Part shown: one piece after another, positions 18,041 to 26,193 of the stretch
Layout: every line of letters begins with the position of its first letter
Numbering within the stretch: position 1 is the first letter of the stretch
NCBI RefSeq assembly: GCF_900156735.1
Contig: NZ_FTOL01000002.1
Location: 310,001-374,000 of the forward strand
Reading direction: 5' to 3'
Source: Chryseobacterium ureilyticum
GTDB lineage: Bacteria > Bacteroidota > Bacteroidia > Flavobacteriales > Weeksellaceae
Length of the DNA stretch: 64,000 nucleotides
The notes under the pieces: generated by a model
What the model was told of the DNA's origin: nothing
The model's database searches: none
Seen by the model: only the letters and a program-made list of their open reading frames with translations
Program-made: the position numbers and the translations under genes

Positions 18041-19299
18041 TGTAATGTTCCGTTTTTCTTAGTCGGTATAATAATTAATCTTAAGGAAGAATCCTTGTTG
18101 ATATAGCTCCACATCCAGTTGAAGAATATGGCTAGCTTATTTCGAACGCTCAAAATTAGCATTAAATGGAGAAACATCCAGAAATACCATGCTAAAAATC
18201 CTTGAAATTTTATAAATGGTAGGTCTACAACGGCTCTGTGCTTTCCAATGGTTGCAAGTGAACCTCTATCTTCATACTCATATTCTTTCCATTCACCGGC
18301 ATTTTTCTTTAATAGGTTTCTACCTAAATTTTTTGCCTGATTAATGGCTACATTGGCAACCTGAGGATGTCCTTGCGCATACCTTGGAGTTTCCATGTAA
18401 GCGATGTCTCCGATTGCATAAATATTATCGTACCCTTTTATTTTATTGTAACGATCTACAATATATCTGTTTCTTACTAATTTTTCTTCAGGAAAACCGT
18501 CAATCACATTTCCTGTAACTCCAGCTGCCCAAATGACATTATTGGAAGGAATCTCCTTGCCGCTTCTTAGATGAACTTTATCACCGTCATAGTCTGTAAC
18601 AACTTCTCCGCTCATGAATGTAACGCCAAGATCTTTGAGATATTTTTCAGATTTTTCCTGTGCTTCGCTGCTCATTACCGCAAGTGGCTTTTCTGTAGAA
18701 CTCACAAGAATGATCTTCAGCTGATCGAAATTCATGTAAGGATAATCTCGTGGAAGAATATCTTTTTTCATTTCGGCAAAGGCTCCTGCCAGCTCTACAC
18801 CGGTAGGACCACTTCCTACGATAACAATATTCCAGTTACCATCGTCGCTTCGGCTTTTTTCAATGATTAGTTTTTCGAAGGTCATCAGAACGTGATTTCT
18901 GATACTAATAGCTTCCTGGGTATTTTTCATTCCGAACGCTTTTCCTTCGAGTTCTTTGTTACCGAAAAAATTAGTTTTACAGCCTGTGGCGATGATCAAT
19001 TTATCGTAAGTAAATTCTGCTTCATCGGTAATGACCTTATTGTTTGCAGCATCAATTTCTTTTACTTCCGTCATCCGGAACTGGGTGTTTCTGGATTGCT
19101 GAAAAATCTTTCTGAAAGGAAAGGAAATATTGGAAGGTTCTATCCTCCCGGAGGCTACCTGATAAAAAAGCGGCTGAAACATATGATGATTCACCCGATC
19201 CAGAACAATGACCTTTTTGTTCTTGTTATTCAACGTTTTTGCAAGCTGCAGCCCCGCAAATCCTCCTCCAATAATGATGATTTTTTCGCGTGTTTCCAT
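18037..19299 (-). CDS. ndh: Type II NADH:quinone oxidoreductase (NDH-2)
   Basis: 420 residues. Two Rossmann folds: FAD binding at [16 protein letters not shown] (near residue 6) and NADH binding at [17 protein letters not shown] (near 165), then the FAD segment [10 protein letters not shown] (near 295). A hydrophobic C-terminal region ([18 protein letters not shown]) anchors the enzyme to the inner membrane, where it passes electrons from NADH to menaquinone without pumping protons. I chose METREK at 19299 over an ATG at 19308 because the -7 box covers 19306-19313. The gene overlaps trmD by 4 bp. Confidence 0.92.
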   Translation of the reverse strand: METREKIIIIGGGFAGLQLAKTLNNKNKKVIVLDRVNHHMFQPLFYQVASGRIEPSNISFPFRKIFQQSRNTQFRMTEVKEIDAANNKVITDEAEFTYDKLIIATGCKTNFFGNKELEGKAFGMKNTQEAISIRNHVLMTFEKLIIEKSRSDDGNWNIVIVGSGPTGVELAGAFAEMKKDILPRDYPYMNFDQLKIILVSSTEKPLAVMSSEAQEKSEKYLKDLGVTFMSGEVVTDYDGDKVHLRSGKEIPSNNVIWAAGVTGNVIDGFPEEKLVRNRYIVDRYNKIKGYDNIYAIGDIAYMETPRYAQGHPQVANVAINQAKNLGRNLLKKNAGEWKEYEYEDRGSLATIGKHRAVVDLPFIKFQGFLAWYFWMFLHLMLILSVRNKLAIFFNWMWSYINKDSSLRLIIIPTKKNGTLQ

Positions 19300-19305
19300 A
19301 ATACA

Positions 19306-19313
19306 CAAATTTA
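19306..19313 (-). promoter_or_regulatory. -7 element of ndh-trmD
   Basis: CAAATTTA on the plus strand reads TAAATTTG on the minus strand. It predicts a transcript start at about 19300, so translation from 19299 would be leaderless. It overlaps the alternative start codon at 19308, which is therefore unlikely. Confidence 0.55.
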
Positions 19314-19347
19314 CTGATTTTATTTAGCATTTAGTAGTGAAAAAAGT

Positions 19348-19355
19348 TAGTTTTG
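19348..19355 (+). promoter_or_regulatory. -7 element of the GH25 gene, divergent from ndh
   Basis: TAGTTTTG matches TAnnTTTG and lies 10 bp before the ATG at 19365. It overlaps the TTG at 19353 and argues against that codon as start. The divergent ndh -7 box lies only 34 bp away. Confidence 0.5.
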
Positions 19356-19364
19356 CAAAACTTT

Positions 19365-20228
19365 ATGACACAAAAAAAGTACACCAAAAAAACTGCCAAA
19401 CGAATCCATAAGAACCGACGAAAGAATTATTTTTTCCGTCGTTGGGTGATATTAGCAATCTTAATAGTGGCTTTAATTGGTACTGGATTTTACCTTAAAC
19501 AATCTGTCAGTTACTACTATGCTTTGTACTTTAATAAGTTTACCCACAAAAAGCTTCACAACAGTGAAAAGGAAAGTTCCAGAATTCAAAGGATTTTAGC
19601 GAATAATCTTGATAAAACGTATGGCTTTGATGTTTCTCATTATCAAAATAAGGAAGATATCAAATGGGATAGCCTCAGCATTGGCAACAGAACAATTCCA
19701 CTGGAGTTTGTAGTCATGCGTGCTACGATGGGAAACCGTAGTGCTGATAAGCATTTTGATGAGTTTTGGGAAATGGCAAAAAAACACGATCTGATTCGGG
19801 GTGCTTATCATTTTTACAGGGCAGATGAAGATCCGGTGATTCAAGCCAATAATTTTCTTGCTAATGTAAAATTGGAAAGTGGTGACCTTCCTCCTATTTT
19901 GGATATTGAAAAAATCCCGAAACGTAAGACTAATAAGAAATTGGTAGAAGATTTAAAAGTATGGTGTAAAATCGTGGAAGAAACTTACGGCACCAAACCG
20001 ATCATTTACACCTATTATCATTACTATAAAGATTTCCTGAAGGGTGAATTTGAGGATTATCCGTTGTGGCTTGCCAATTATAATGATGTTCCTACTCCAT
20101 CTCCCGATAGCCAATGGGATTTCTGGCAATTTACCGAAAACGGAATTGTTCACGGAATCAATACTAAAGTAGATCTTGATATTTATAATGGTAATTCATG
20201 GTCTTTGAAAAGACTAACGTTGGATTGA
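19365..20228 (+). CDS. GH25 family lysozyme, membrane-anchored
   Basis: 287 residues from the ATG at 19365. The basic N-terminus (KKYTKKTAKRIHKNRRKN) precedes one membrane helix (WVILAILIVALIGTGFYL, about 30-47), so the enzyme domain faces the periplasm. The GH25 barrel begins GFDVSHYQNKEDIKWDSL (near residue 86) with the catalytic Asp, and the acidic segment PPILDIEKIP (near 170) is typical of the active site; it ends DLDIYNG. Family members cleave the MurNAc-GlcNAc bond of peptidoglycan. The gene is followed by a strong terminator. Confidence 0.9.
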   Translation: MTQKKYTKKTAKRIHKNRRKNYFFRRWVILAILIVALIGTGFYLKQSVSYYYALYFNKFTHKKLHNSEKESSRIQRILANNLDKTYGFDVSHYQNKEDIKWDSLSIGNRTIPLEFVVMRATMGNRSADKHFDEFWEMAKKHDLIRGAYHFYRADEDPVIQANNFLANVKLESGDLPPILDIEKIPKRKTNKKLVEDLKVWCKIVEETYGTKPIIYTYYHYYKDFLKGEFEDYPLWLANYNDVPTPSPDSQWDFWQFTENGIVHGINTKVDLDIYNGNSWSLKRLTLD

Positions 20229-20302
20229 TAAGAAAAGATGATTGGTTCAGGAAAATGGAAGTTTAAAAAAATAATTTTAAGTTTTGTTTTCCAATTATTG
20301 GA

Positions 20303-20348
20303 AAAAAGCTCCTTTTAATTTCAATGTTGAAATCAAAAGGAGCTTTTT
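20303..20348. terminator. Long bidirectional terminator between convergent genes
   Basis: AAAAAGCTCCTTTT (20303-20316) pairs perfectly with 20335-20348, and the inner bases extend the stem with one mismatch to a 2-base turn. A and T tails flank it on both sides. It serves the GH25 gene and the minus-strand hydrolase gene. Confidence 0.9.
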
Positions 20349-20384
20349 AAACTTCCAGCCTCAATCTTCCTTCTTCTTGTTTAT

Positions 20385-22040
20385 TTATTTCTTTCCAAGG
20401 AAACTCAGAATATCTGCATTAAGCTGATCCGGTTTTTCATAAGGAACCATATGAGTGGTATCTTTATAAATTTTCATTTCAGCATTTGGAATTTGTTTGG
20501 AAATAAATTTTGTATGATCCGGCTTGATAACATCTCTATCCCCAGCAATGACGAGAACCGGGTTTTTTATTTTATTTAAATCATCTTTACTGATATTAGG
20601 CTGCGTTAGCATGATCTTTAAAAGCCTTCGCTCCCTAAATGTTTCTTCAGGAGCCATATCATTCAGCTGCTTCATTTGATTGGTAAAACGCTCGATAAGT
20701 TTATCTTCTACTCCTTCAGGAAAAGTATTAGCTCCAATGGTTACAAGCTTATTAAGACGTTCTGGATATTTCAGTGCAAATTCAAGCCCTGTACATCCAC
20801 CATCGCTCCAACCTACAATATTAATTTTATCAAGCTTCAGTTCATCTGCTAAAGCTTTTACATCGTCTGCAAATAATTTATAGGTAAAATCCCTCTTAGA
20901 GGTATCTTTACTTTTCCCCTGCCCTCTTGTATCTATAGCAATTATTTTATATTGTTTAGACAAAACCGGAATTTGCTGATAGTAATCTTTAATACTTCCT
21001 GAATTTCCGTGAAGCAATACGAAAGGCTCTCCTTCACCATATACTTCATAATAAAGATCTGTATCTTTCAGTTTTACATATTTTCCGGCAGATTCATTTT
21101 TACCATATATGGACTGATTGGCTTCTTCTATATTTTTTGAATTATCCGCCAGCCAGCCCTCAGAGATATCATCATCTGCATATCCACCATAATCATCTTT
21201 TGAATCCTTACTGTTTTTATCCACTTTTACATCAATATTTATAGCAGGAGCAGCAATGGACATTTTCATCCAGTCTCCGTAAAATTCTCTAATAAATCCC
21301 GTTCTGAACAATGCAGCACTGATTTTAATATTTCCATCAAATTCTTTTAAGAACTGAATTCCCACGAAGAATTTTCCCTGAACCCAGATATTACGGTCAT
21401 TAACATCTAAAGTAAAGGTTCCGTCTTTTATCATATCTTCAGTAAGGGCAATGGTAATTTCTTCATCCAGAATATTTTTATCGGGAAGACCATTTTTTTC
21501 ACTGTAGATACTGTATCGCATCAAAACTGGCTCAGTAGAATTATAACGTGCTATATTCAGGTTGATGTTTCTGATCTTTGATCTTTTCTTTGTATTAAAT
21601 TCCAGAGCTGTTTCTCCCAGAAAATCTTTTCTACCCGTTGCCGGATTTACAAAGTAGGTAACACTTTTCGTTTTTGTATTTACTCCCCAGTTTTTATCAA
21701 CAAGCTTTTTTGCTTTAATAGTAACTTCTTTAATATTTTTAGTTTTCTCATTTAAAAATATTTTCTGCTGGTCGTGCTTTTTAAAATTTTCTATTGTTTC
21801 TACATACGAATCATATCCCGGTACTTCAATCTTTATTTTTTGTTGTGGATCAGATTGAGAAAGATCGATTGAAAAGTTTCCTTTACCGTCAGAAATAGTT
21901 CCGGTAGTTTTCTTTTCTACTCCTATTTTCACATAAGGAATAGGTTGGTTCTCATTTTTAGAAATAATAGTTCCTGAAATGACTTGCGCATTCAGAATAG
22001 AAGCTGTACAAATAAAGAATAGAGCTTTAAGTTTTCTCAT
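20385..22040 (-). CDS. Carboxypeptidase-regulatory-like domain fused to an alpha/beta hydrolase
   Basis: 551 residues from the ATG at 22040 (MRKLKALFFICTASILNAQ signal peptide). Residues about 20-105 are a CarboxypepD_reg-like domain (ISGTIISKNENQPIPYVKIGV ... KGNFSIDLS, quoted in parts), usually found at the N-terminus of TonB receptors. A beta-rich middle (about 110-310) follows. Residues about 325-551 are a complete alpha/beta hydrolase: oxyanion LLHGNSGS, nucleophile elbow GWSDGG, acid GDRDVIKP and histidine DTTHMVPYE. The enzyme half looks active and periplasmic or secreted; the substrate is unknown. Confidence 0.85.
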   Translation of the reverse strand: MRKLKALFFICTASILNAQVISGTIISKNENQPIPYVKIGVEKKTTGTISDGKGNFSIDLSQSDPQQKIKIEVPGYDSYVETIENFKKHDQQKIFLNEKTKNIKEVTIKAKKLVDKNWGVNTKTKSVTYFVNPATGRKDFLGETALEFNTKKRSKIRNINLNIARYNSTEPVLMRYSIYSEKNGLPDKNILDEEITIALTEDMIKDGTFTLDVNDRNIWVQGKFFVGIQFLKEFDGNIKISAALFRTGFIREFYGDWMKMSIAAPAINIDVKVDKNSKDSKDDYGGYADDDISEGWLADNSKNIEEANQSIYGKNESAGKYVKLKDTDLYYEVYGEGEPFVLLHGNSGSIKDYYQQIPVLSKQYKIIAIDTRGQGKSKDTSKRDFTYKLFADDVKALADELKLDKINIVGWSDGGCTGLEFALKYPERLNKLVTIGANTFPEGVEDKLIERFTNQMKQLNDMAPEETFRERRLLKIMLTQPNISKDDLNKIKNPVLVIAGDRDVIKPDHTKFISKQIPNAEMKIYKDTTHMVPYEKPDQLNADILSFLGKK

Positions 22041-22175
22041 GTTAAAAGTTTGATGCAAACTTATTTATTTTGAAACACCAACACTCATAATATCTTATTA
22101 AAATAAATCTTGTTTTAGTTAAAGTTATTTTAAATCATCAAGGTTTTAGAGTAATTATTTAAAAACCTGAAAAGC

Positions 22176-22688
22176 TTATAGAATATTCATAATTTCTTCC
22201 CATGAATTTACACGCTCGTAAGTTTCGTTTTCGATCAGCTCATTATGAGGTTGCGTAAAAATCAGTCTTTGTCCGGAAAAATGATCTAAATTCTTTGGAT
22301 AATCATCAATCATTACATCTCCTGACACTACTTTCTTACTTCCACACAATACAATCTGCTCCCATGTAATGAATGGAAAATGCTCAGCAAGCCAGTCATA
22401 TTTCTCTCTTAGACTGTTTGGAAACTCCATCCCTGCAGAAACAATATACAATTCATATTTATTATTCAGGTATTCCATTGCTTCGCGACTGCCTTCCATT
22501 ACAGGTAATGTTCTGAAAAAACCTATTTCATTCACGTGTTTTTTTCCATTGGGGAAAACTTCCAGTTCAGGTTTCCCTGCTGTTTCACTGATTTCAATCT
22601 CTTTTCCTGTATCTCTTTTTTCAAACTGTGCCAGCTGATGATAAACATCTGCCATTACTCCATCCATGTCAACGATTACTTTTTTCAT
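22176..22688 (-). CDS. 5'(3')-deoxyribonucleotidase (NT5C-type HAD)
   Basis: 170 residues from the ATG at 22688 (MKKVIVDMDGVMADVYHQL); a TTG three codons earlier is possible but less likely. The HAD motif I is DMDGVMAD with both catalytic aspartates; motif II is the Ser in IVSAGME, and motif IV is VMIDDYPKN. The length and the FFRTLPVMEGSREAM segment match NT5C/YorS-like enzymes that dephosphorylate deoxynucleoside monophosphates. It is cytoplasmic and appears to be transcribed alone. Confidence 0.85.
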   Translation of the reverse strand: MKKVIVDMDGVMADVYHQLAQFEKRDTGKEIEISETAGKPELEVFPNGKKHVNEIGFFRTLPVMEGSREAMEYLNNKYELYIVSAGMEFPNSLREKYDWLAEHFPFITWEQIVLCGSKKVVSGDVMIDDYPKNLDHFSGQRLIFTQPHNELIENETYERVNSWEEIMNIL

Positions 22689-22945
22689 TTGCTTCAAATC
22701 AGATTTAATATTTATTATGTTATAAAGTTGAGAGTCTGGCGCTAGAACTTATTGAGTTGAAAATACAACCCGATTTTTTAAAGATTATTAAACTTCTAGC
22801 TTCTCATCTCCAGTTTCCAGCTTCTTATTTATACCATCAAATTTACCGAATAGTTTTTGCAGACAATGAACACAGTTTATTAAAAAATTATAAATATTCA
22901 TCCTCATAGAGGATACGCCGGAAAGTTTTATGGCTACATTTTTCG

Positions 22946-22953
22946 TATTTTTG
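22946..22953 (+). promoter_or_regulatory. -7 element of the ABC-F gene
   Basis: TATTTTTG, an exact TAnnTTTG match, lies 39 bp before the ATG at 22993. Confidence 0.45.
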
Positions 22954-22992
22954 CGATTCAGTTTAAAATTAAAATCAAACTATTAATTTCCA

Positions 22993-24888
22993 ATGAATTA
23001 CGTTTCTGCAGAAAATCTTACCAAATCCTATGGCATCAAAGTTTTGTTTGAAAACATTACTTTTCACATTAATGAAGGAGACAAAATTGCTATTGTTGCC
23101 AAAAACGGAAGCGGGAAATCTACCCTTCTGAAAATTTTAATGGGTAAAGAAATTGCGGATAGCGGAAATGCGATTATTAATAAGGATATCCAGGTAGTTC
23201 TGTTTGATCAGGAAATTAATTTTGATCCAAAACTGACTATTGACGAGTTTATGATGACTTTAGACTCTGAACCTATTCTTGCCTTAAAGAATTATCACAA
23301 GTCTCTGCATTCTACAGATCATGCTTTTATTGAAAAAGCTCTTGCTGATATGGAAGCTCACAAAGCCTGGGATCTTGAAAATGAAATGAAACAGATTCTT
23401 TCCCAACTAAAGATCACCGATCTTGAAGCTAAAATGGGAACGCTTTCCGGGGGACAGATCAAACGTGTAGCTTTGGCTAAATTATTGACAGAAACCAGAG
23501 CTGAGCACAAGCATACATTGCTTATCATGGACGAACCTACCAACCACCTTGATGTGGATATGGTAGAATGGCTTGAAAATTATCTGAATAAAGCAAAAAT
23601 CACATTATTACTCGTTACCCACGACAGATATTTCCTTGACAGTGTTTGTGATATTATCTGGGAAATGGAAGACGGAAATCTTTATGTTCATAACGGTTCT
23701 TATGCTACGTACCTTGAGAACAAAATGATTCGTGAGGAAAACACAAACGCGACCATAGATAAAGCTAACAACCTTTACAGAAAGGAACTTGAATGGATGC
23801 GAAGACAGCCTAAGGCTAGAACTACAAAGTCAAAAAGCAGAATTGACGCTTTCTACGAAACAGAAAAGGTTGCTAAAACCGACACCAGAAAACAAGGTCT
23901 TGAGCTAGATTTTGAAATGAAACGTCTGGGAAATAAAATTCTTGAGCTTAAAAATATTGACAAAAGTTTTGGTAACAAAGTTTTATTAAAAGATTTCAGC
24001 TATCAGTTCCAGCGTGGGGAGAAAGTAGGAATCATCGGAAAAAATGGCGCCGGAAAATCTACGTTACTGAATATCATTCAGGGATTGGAAACAATTGACA
24101 AAGGGGAAATTGAAACGGGAGAAACTATTTCTTTCGGATATTTTGCTCAGAAAGGTCTTACTTATAAAGAAGATGAGCGCGTAATCGACTTCATTAAAGA
24201 AATTGCTGAATTTTATCCTTTGGCAAACGGGAGAAGTCTTTCTGCATCGCAGTTCCTGAGATTATTCTTATTTGACGACCAAACACAATATTCACCAATT
24301 TCGAAGCTTTCAGGAGGAGAAAAAAGAAGGTTACACCTGATGTATATTCTTTATCAGAATCCTAACTTCCTAATCTTTGATGAGCCTACGAATGATCTAG
24401 ACCTACCTACATTAACGGTTCTTGAAAACTTCCTGCAACAATTTCAGGGGTCTTTGATTATCGTTTCCCACGACAGGTATTTCATGGATAGAATTGTAGA
24501 CCATGTTCTTGCTTTTGAAGGAGATGGAAAAATAAGAGATTTTGTTGGAAATTTCTCAGAATATCGTGAAGCAAAAAGCCGTGAAGATGCTTTGGAAAAG
24601 AATTCAACTTCAAAACCTGAACCTGTAAAAGAAACCGTTGCTGCCCCTGCGAATACTTCAGCTACCAATTCTCAAAAAAGAAAATTAACCTTTAAGGAAC
24701 AAAGAGAATTAGAAACGATTGATAAAGAAATGCCTGAACTGGAAGAACAACGTGCTAAAATTTTAGATCAGCTTAACAATGAAACTGATTATGAAAAAAT
24801 TGCCAAACTGTCATCAGAGCTGGAAACCGTTTCTGAAAAACTGGAGAACCACGAGATGAGATGGCTGGAGCTTCAGGAATTGTTATAA
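22993..24888 (+). CDS. ABC-F family ATPase (Uup-like)
   Basis: 631 residues with two ABC cassettes and no membrane segments, the ABC-F pattern of ribosome-associated translation factors. Cassette 1 has Walker A AKNGSGKST (near residue 37), signature LSGGQIKRVALA and Walker B LLIMDEPTNHLD. Cassette 2 has GKNGAGKST (near 353), LSGGEKRRLHLM and FLIFDEPTNDLD. A charged linker (about 545-565) leads to a C-terminal coiled coil (FKEQRELETIDKEMPELEEQ onward), as in Uup. Uup-type proteins act on ribosome or DNA-related processes; resistance function is not implied by the sequence. Confidence 0.92.
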   Translation: MNYVSAENLTKSYGIKVLFENITFHINEGDKIAIVAKNGSGKSTLLKILMGKEIADSGNAIINKDIQVVLFDQEINFDPKLTIDEFMMTLDSEPILALKNYHKSLHSTDHAFIEKALADMEAHKAWDLENEMKQILSQLKITDLEAKMGTLSGGQIKRVALAKLLTETRAEHKHTLLIMDEPTNHLDVDMVEWLENYLNKAKITLLLVTHDRYFLDSVCDIIWEMEDGNLYVHNGSYATYLENKMIREENTNATIDKANNLYRKELEWMRRQPKARTTKSKSRIDAFYETEKVAKTDTRKQGLELDFEMKRLGNKILELKNIDKSFGNKVLLKDFSYQFQRGEKVGIIGKNGAGKSTLLNIIQGLETIDKGEIETGETISFGYFAQKGLTYKEDERVIDFIKEIAEFYPLANGRSLSASQFLRLFLFDDQTQYSPISKLSGGEKRRLHLMYILYQNPNFLIFDEPTNDLDLPTLTVLENFLQQFQGSLIIVSHDRYFMDRIVDHVLAFEGDGKIRDFVGNFSEYREAKSREDALEKNSTSKPEPVKETVAAPANTSATNSQKRKLTFKEQRELETIDKEMPELEEQRAKILDQLNNETDYEKIAKLSSELETVSEKLENHEMRWLELQELL

Positions 24889-24896
24889 AAAACATA

Positions 24897-24943
24897 AGTT
24901 ATAAATTAGGTCAGAGAGTTAAACTTTGACCTAATTCATAACT
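24897..24943. terminator. Inverted repeat, probable terminator between convergent genes
   Basis: Seventeen-base arms (24897-24913 and 24927-24943; core AATTAGGTCA / TGACCTAATT) with one mismatch and a 13-base loop, between the ABC-F gene and the oxidoreductase gene. There is no long T run, so termination is inferred from position and stem length. Confidence 0.6.
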
Positions 24944-24953
24944 CATTAATTAT

Positions 24954-26009
24954 CTACAATACAACTACCTTTTCTTCTTTTGTACTTTCTAAAGAAGCAT
25001 CTATGATCTTCATATTCTGAATAATTTCTTTTCCCGGAGATGGCAAAGGATATCCAAAAACAATATGCTCATAAATCTGCTGGTAATAATTCATATAATT
25101 TCCAGCCTCACTTGAAGTGATTACTCTTTCTATTTCGGAACTTTCATTCAAATAGTTTAAAATCCCATCTGCTTCTTTCAAAGGCTGCATCCATTCGCTA
25201 CCATAAACAGGAATAGCTCCTGCAACTAATTCAGCTTCCTGATTATCGGTTCTCTCTTGTAAAAAGCTTCCTTTATCACCAAAAATTTTATAGGCATAAT
25301 GATCTTCTTTAGCAAACACTGAAGATTTTAATCTTACTCTCAGGTCATTTTTATAGAATAATAGAATCTCAAAATAATCATTTGCAAAAGCAGGTCCTTT
25401 CATAGAAAATACATCTGCAAACAATTTTTCAGGATAACCAAAATATTGCACTGCCTGGTCTACAAGATGTGCTCCCAAATCATGTAATGAGCCTGAACCT
25501 ATCTGGTCCGGACTTTCTTTATGCTGCTTTCCACTTGGAGTAGTTCGGAATCTGTCAAAACGAATTTCAGCTTCTTTGATATTTCCAAGTTTTCCTTCAT
25601 TTAAAACTTTTTGTACCTGTAGAAAATCCCTATCAAATCTTCGGTTTTGATATACACTCAGAAATAATCCTTTTTCTTCTGCAAGCTTTACCAACTCTTC
25701 TGCCTCTGCAACATCTACTGTAAATGGTTTTTCAACAATAATATTTTTTCCGGCTTCAAGAGCTTTTTTTGCATACTCATAATGAGTCTGAACCGGTGTA
25801 TTAACAATCACAAGTTCTATATCTGCATTTTCAAGCATCTCGTCCACCGAACGATAGATGGTAGCCTCGGGATATTTTTCTTTAGACTCCTCTTTACTTC
25901 TTTCTACTACGGCAGAAATAAAAAATCCCGGATGTTCCTTTAAAAACGGTGCATGAAACACCTTCCCGCTCATTCCAAAGGCACAAAGCCCAGCTTTTAC
26001 CAATTGCAT
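24954..26009 (-). CDS. Gfo/Idh/MocA family NAD(P)-dependent oxidoreductase
   Basis: 351 residues from the ATG at 26009 (MQLVKAGLCAFGMSGKVFHAPFL); the frame extends to 26066 but a -7 box lies in that extension at 26026-26033. The N-terminal Rossmann fold has the dinucleotide loop GMSGKVFHAP and the family motif EKPFTVD (near residue 95). The C-terminal alpha/beta domain contains the substrate-side segment GSLHDLGAHLVDQA (near 175). Members oxidise or reduce sugars, inositols and similar compounds; the substrate cannot be assigned. Confidence 0.88.
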   Translation of the reverse strand: MQLVKAGLCAFGMSGKVFHAPFLKEHPGFFISAVVERSKEESKEKYPEATIYRSVDEMLENADIELVIVNTPVQTHYEYAKKALEAGKNIIVEKPFTVDVAEAEELVKLAEEKGLFLSVYQNRRFDRDFLQVQKVLNEGKLGNIKEAEIRFDRFRTTPSGKQHKESPDQIGSGSLHDLGAHLVDQAVQYFGYPEKLFADVFSMKGPAFANDYFEILLFYKNDLRVRLKSSVFAKEDHYAYKIFGDKGSFLQERTDNQEAELVAGAIPVYGSEWMQPLKEADGILNYLNESSEIERVITSSEAGNYMNYYQQIYEHIVFGYPLPSPGKEIIQNMKIIDASLESTKEEKVVVL

Positions 26010-26025
26010 ATTTATAAATTTTAAA

Positions 26026-26033
26026 CAAATATA
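26026..26033 (-). promoter_or_regulatory. -7 element of the oxidoreductase gene
   Basis: CAAATATA reads TATATTTG on the minus strand, an exact TAnnTTTG match, 17 bp before the chosen start codon. Confidence 0.45.
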
Positions 26034-26151
26034 TTCATAAAAAACGCTGAAATCCTCAGCTACCACAATGATAGAAATAATCCATGTATTTCAACTTAAA
26101 ATGACATGACAAAAATCATAAATTAATTTTTATTCATTCTAAACAAATACT

Positions 26152-26159
26152 TACATTTG
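26152..26159 (+). promoter_or_regulatory. -7 element of the siderophore receptor gene
   Basis: TACATTTG matches TAnnTTTG 35 bp before the ATG at 26194. A Fur-type operator would be expected for this gene, but I could not identify a convincing one by eye. Confidence 0.45.
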
Positions 26160-26193
26160 CGCCTTATTTAAAACTGTTCTACATAAAAATAAA

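Noticed and set aside
22790..22830. Pyrimidine-rich words (CTTCTAGCTTCTC, CCAGTTTCCAGCTTC), also near 20350
   Set aside because: They look like short simple-sequence drift. Two loose matches are not enough to call a repeat family.
26010..26066. Longer N-terminus of the Gfo/Idh/MocA oxidoreductase
   Set aside because: It covers a -7 promoter box, and the Rossmann fold starts directly at MQLVKAGLCAFG.
26100..26150. A Fur box upstream of the siderophore receptor
   Set aside because: A partial match around ATTCATTCTAAACAAAT is present, but the symmetry is too poor to call.
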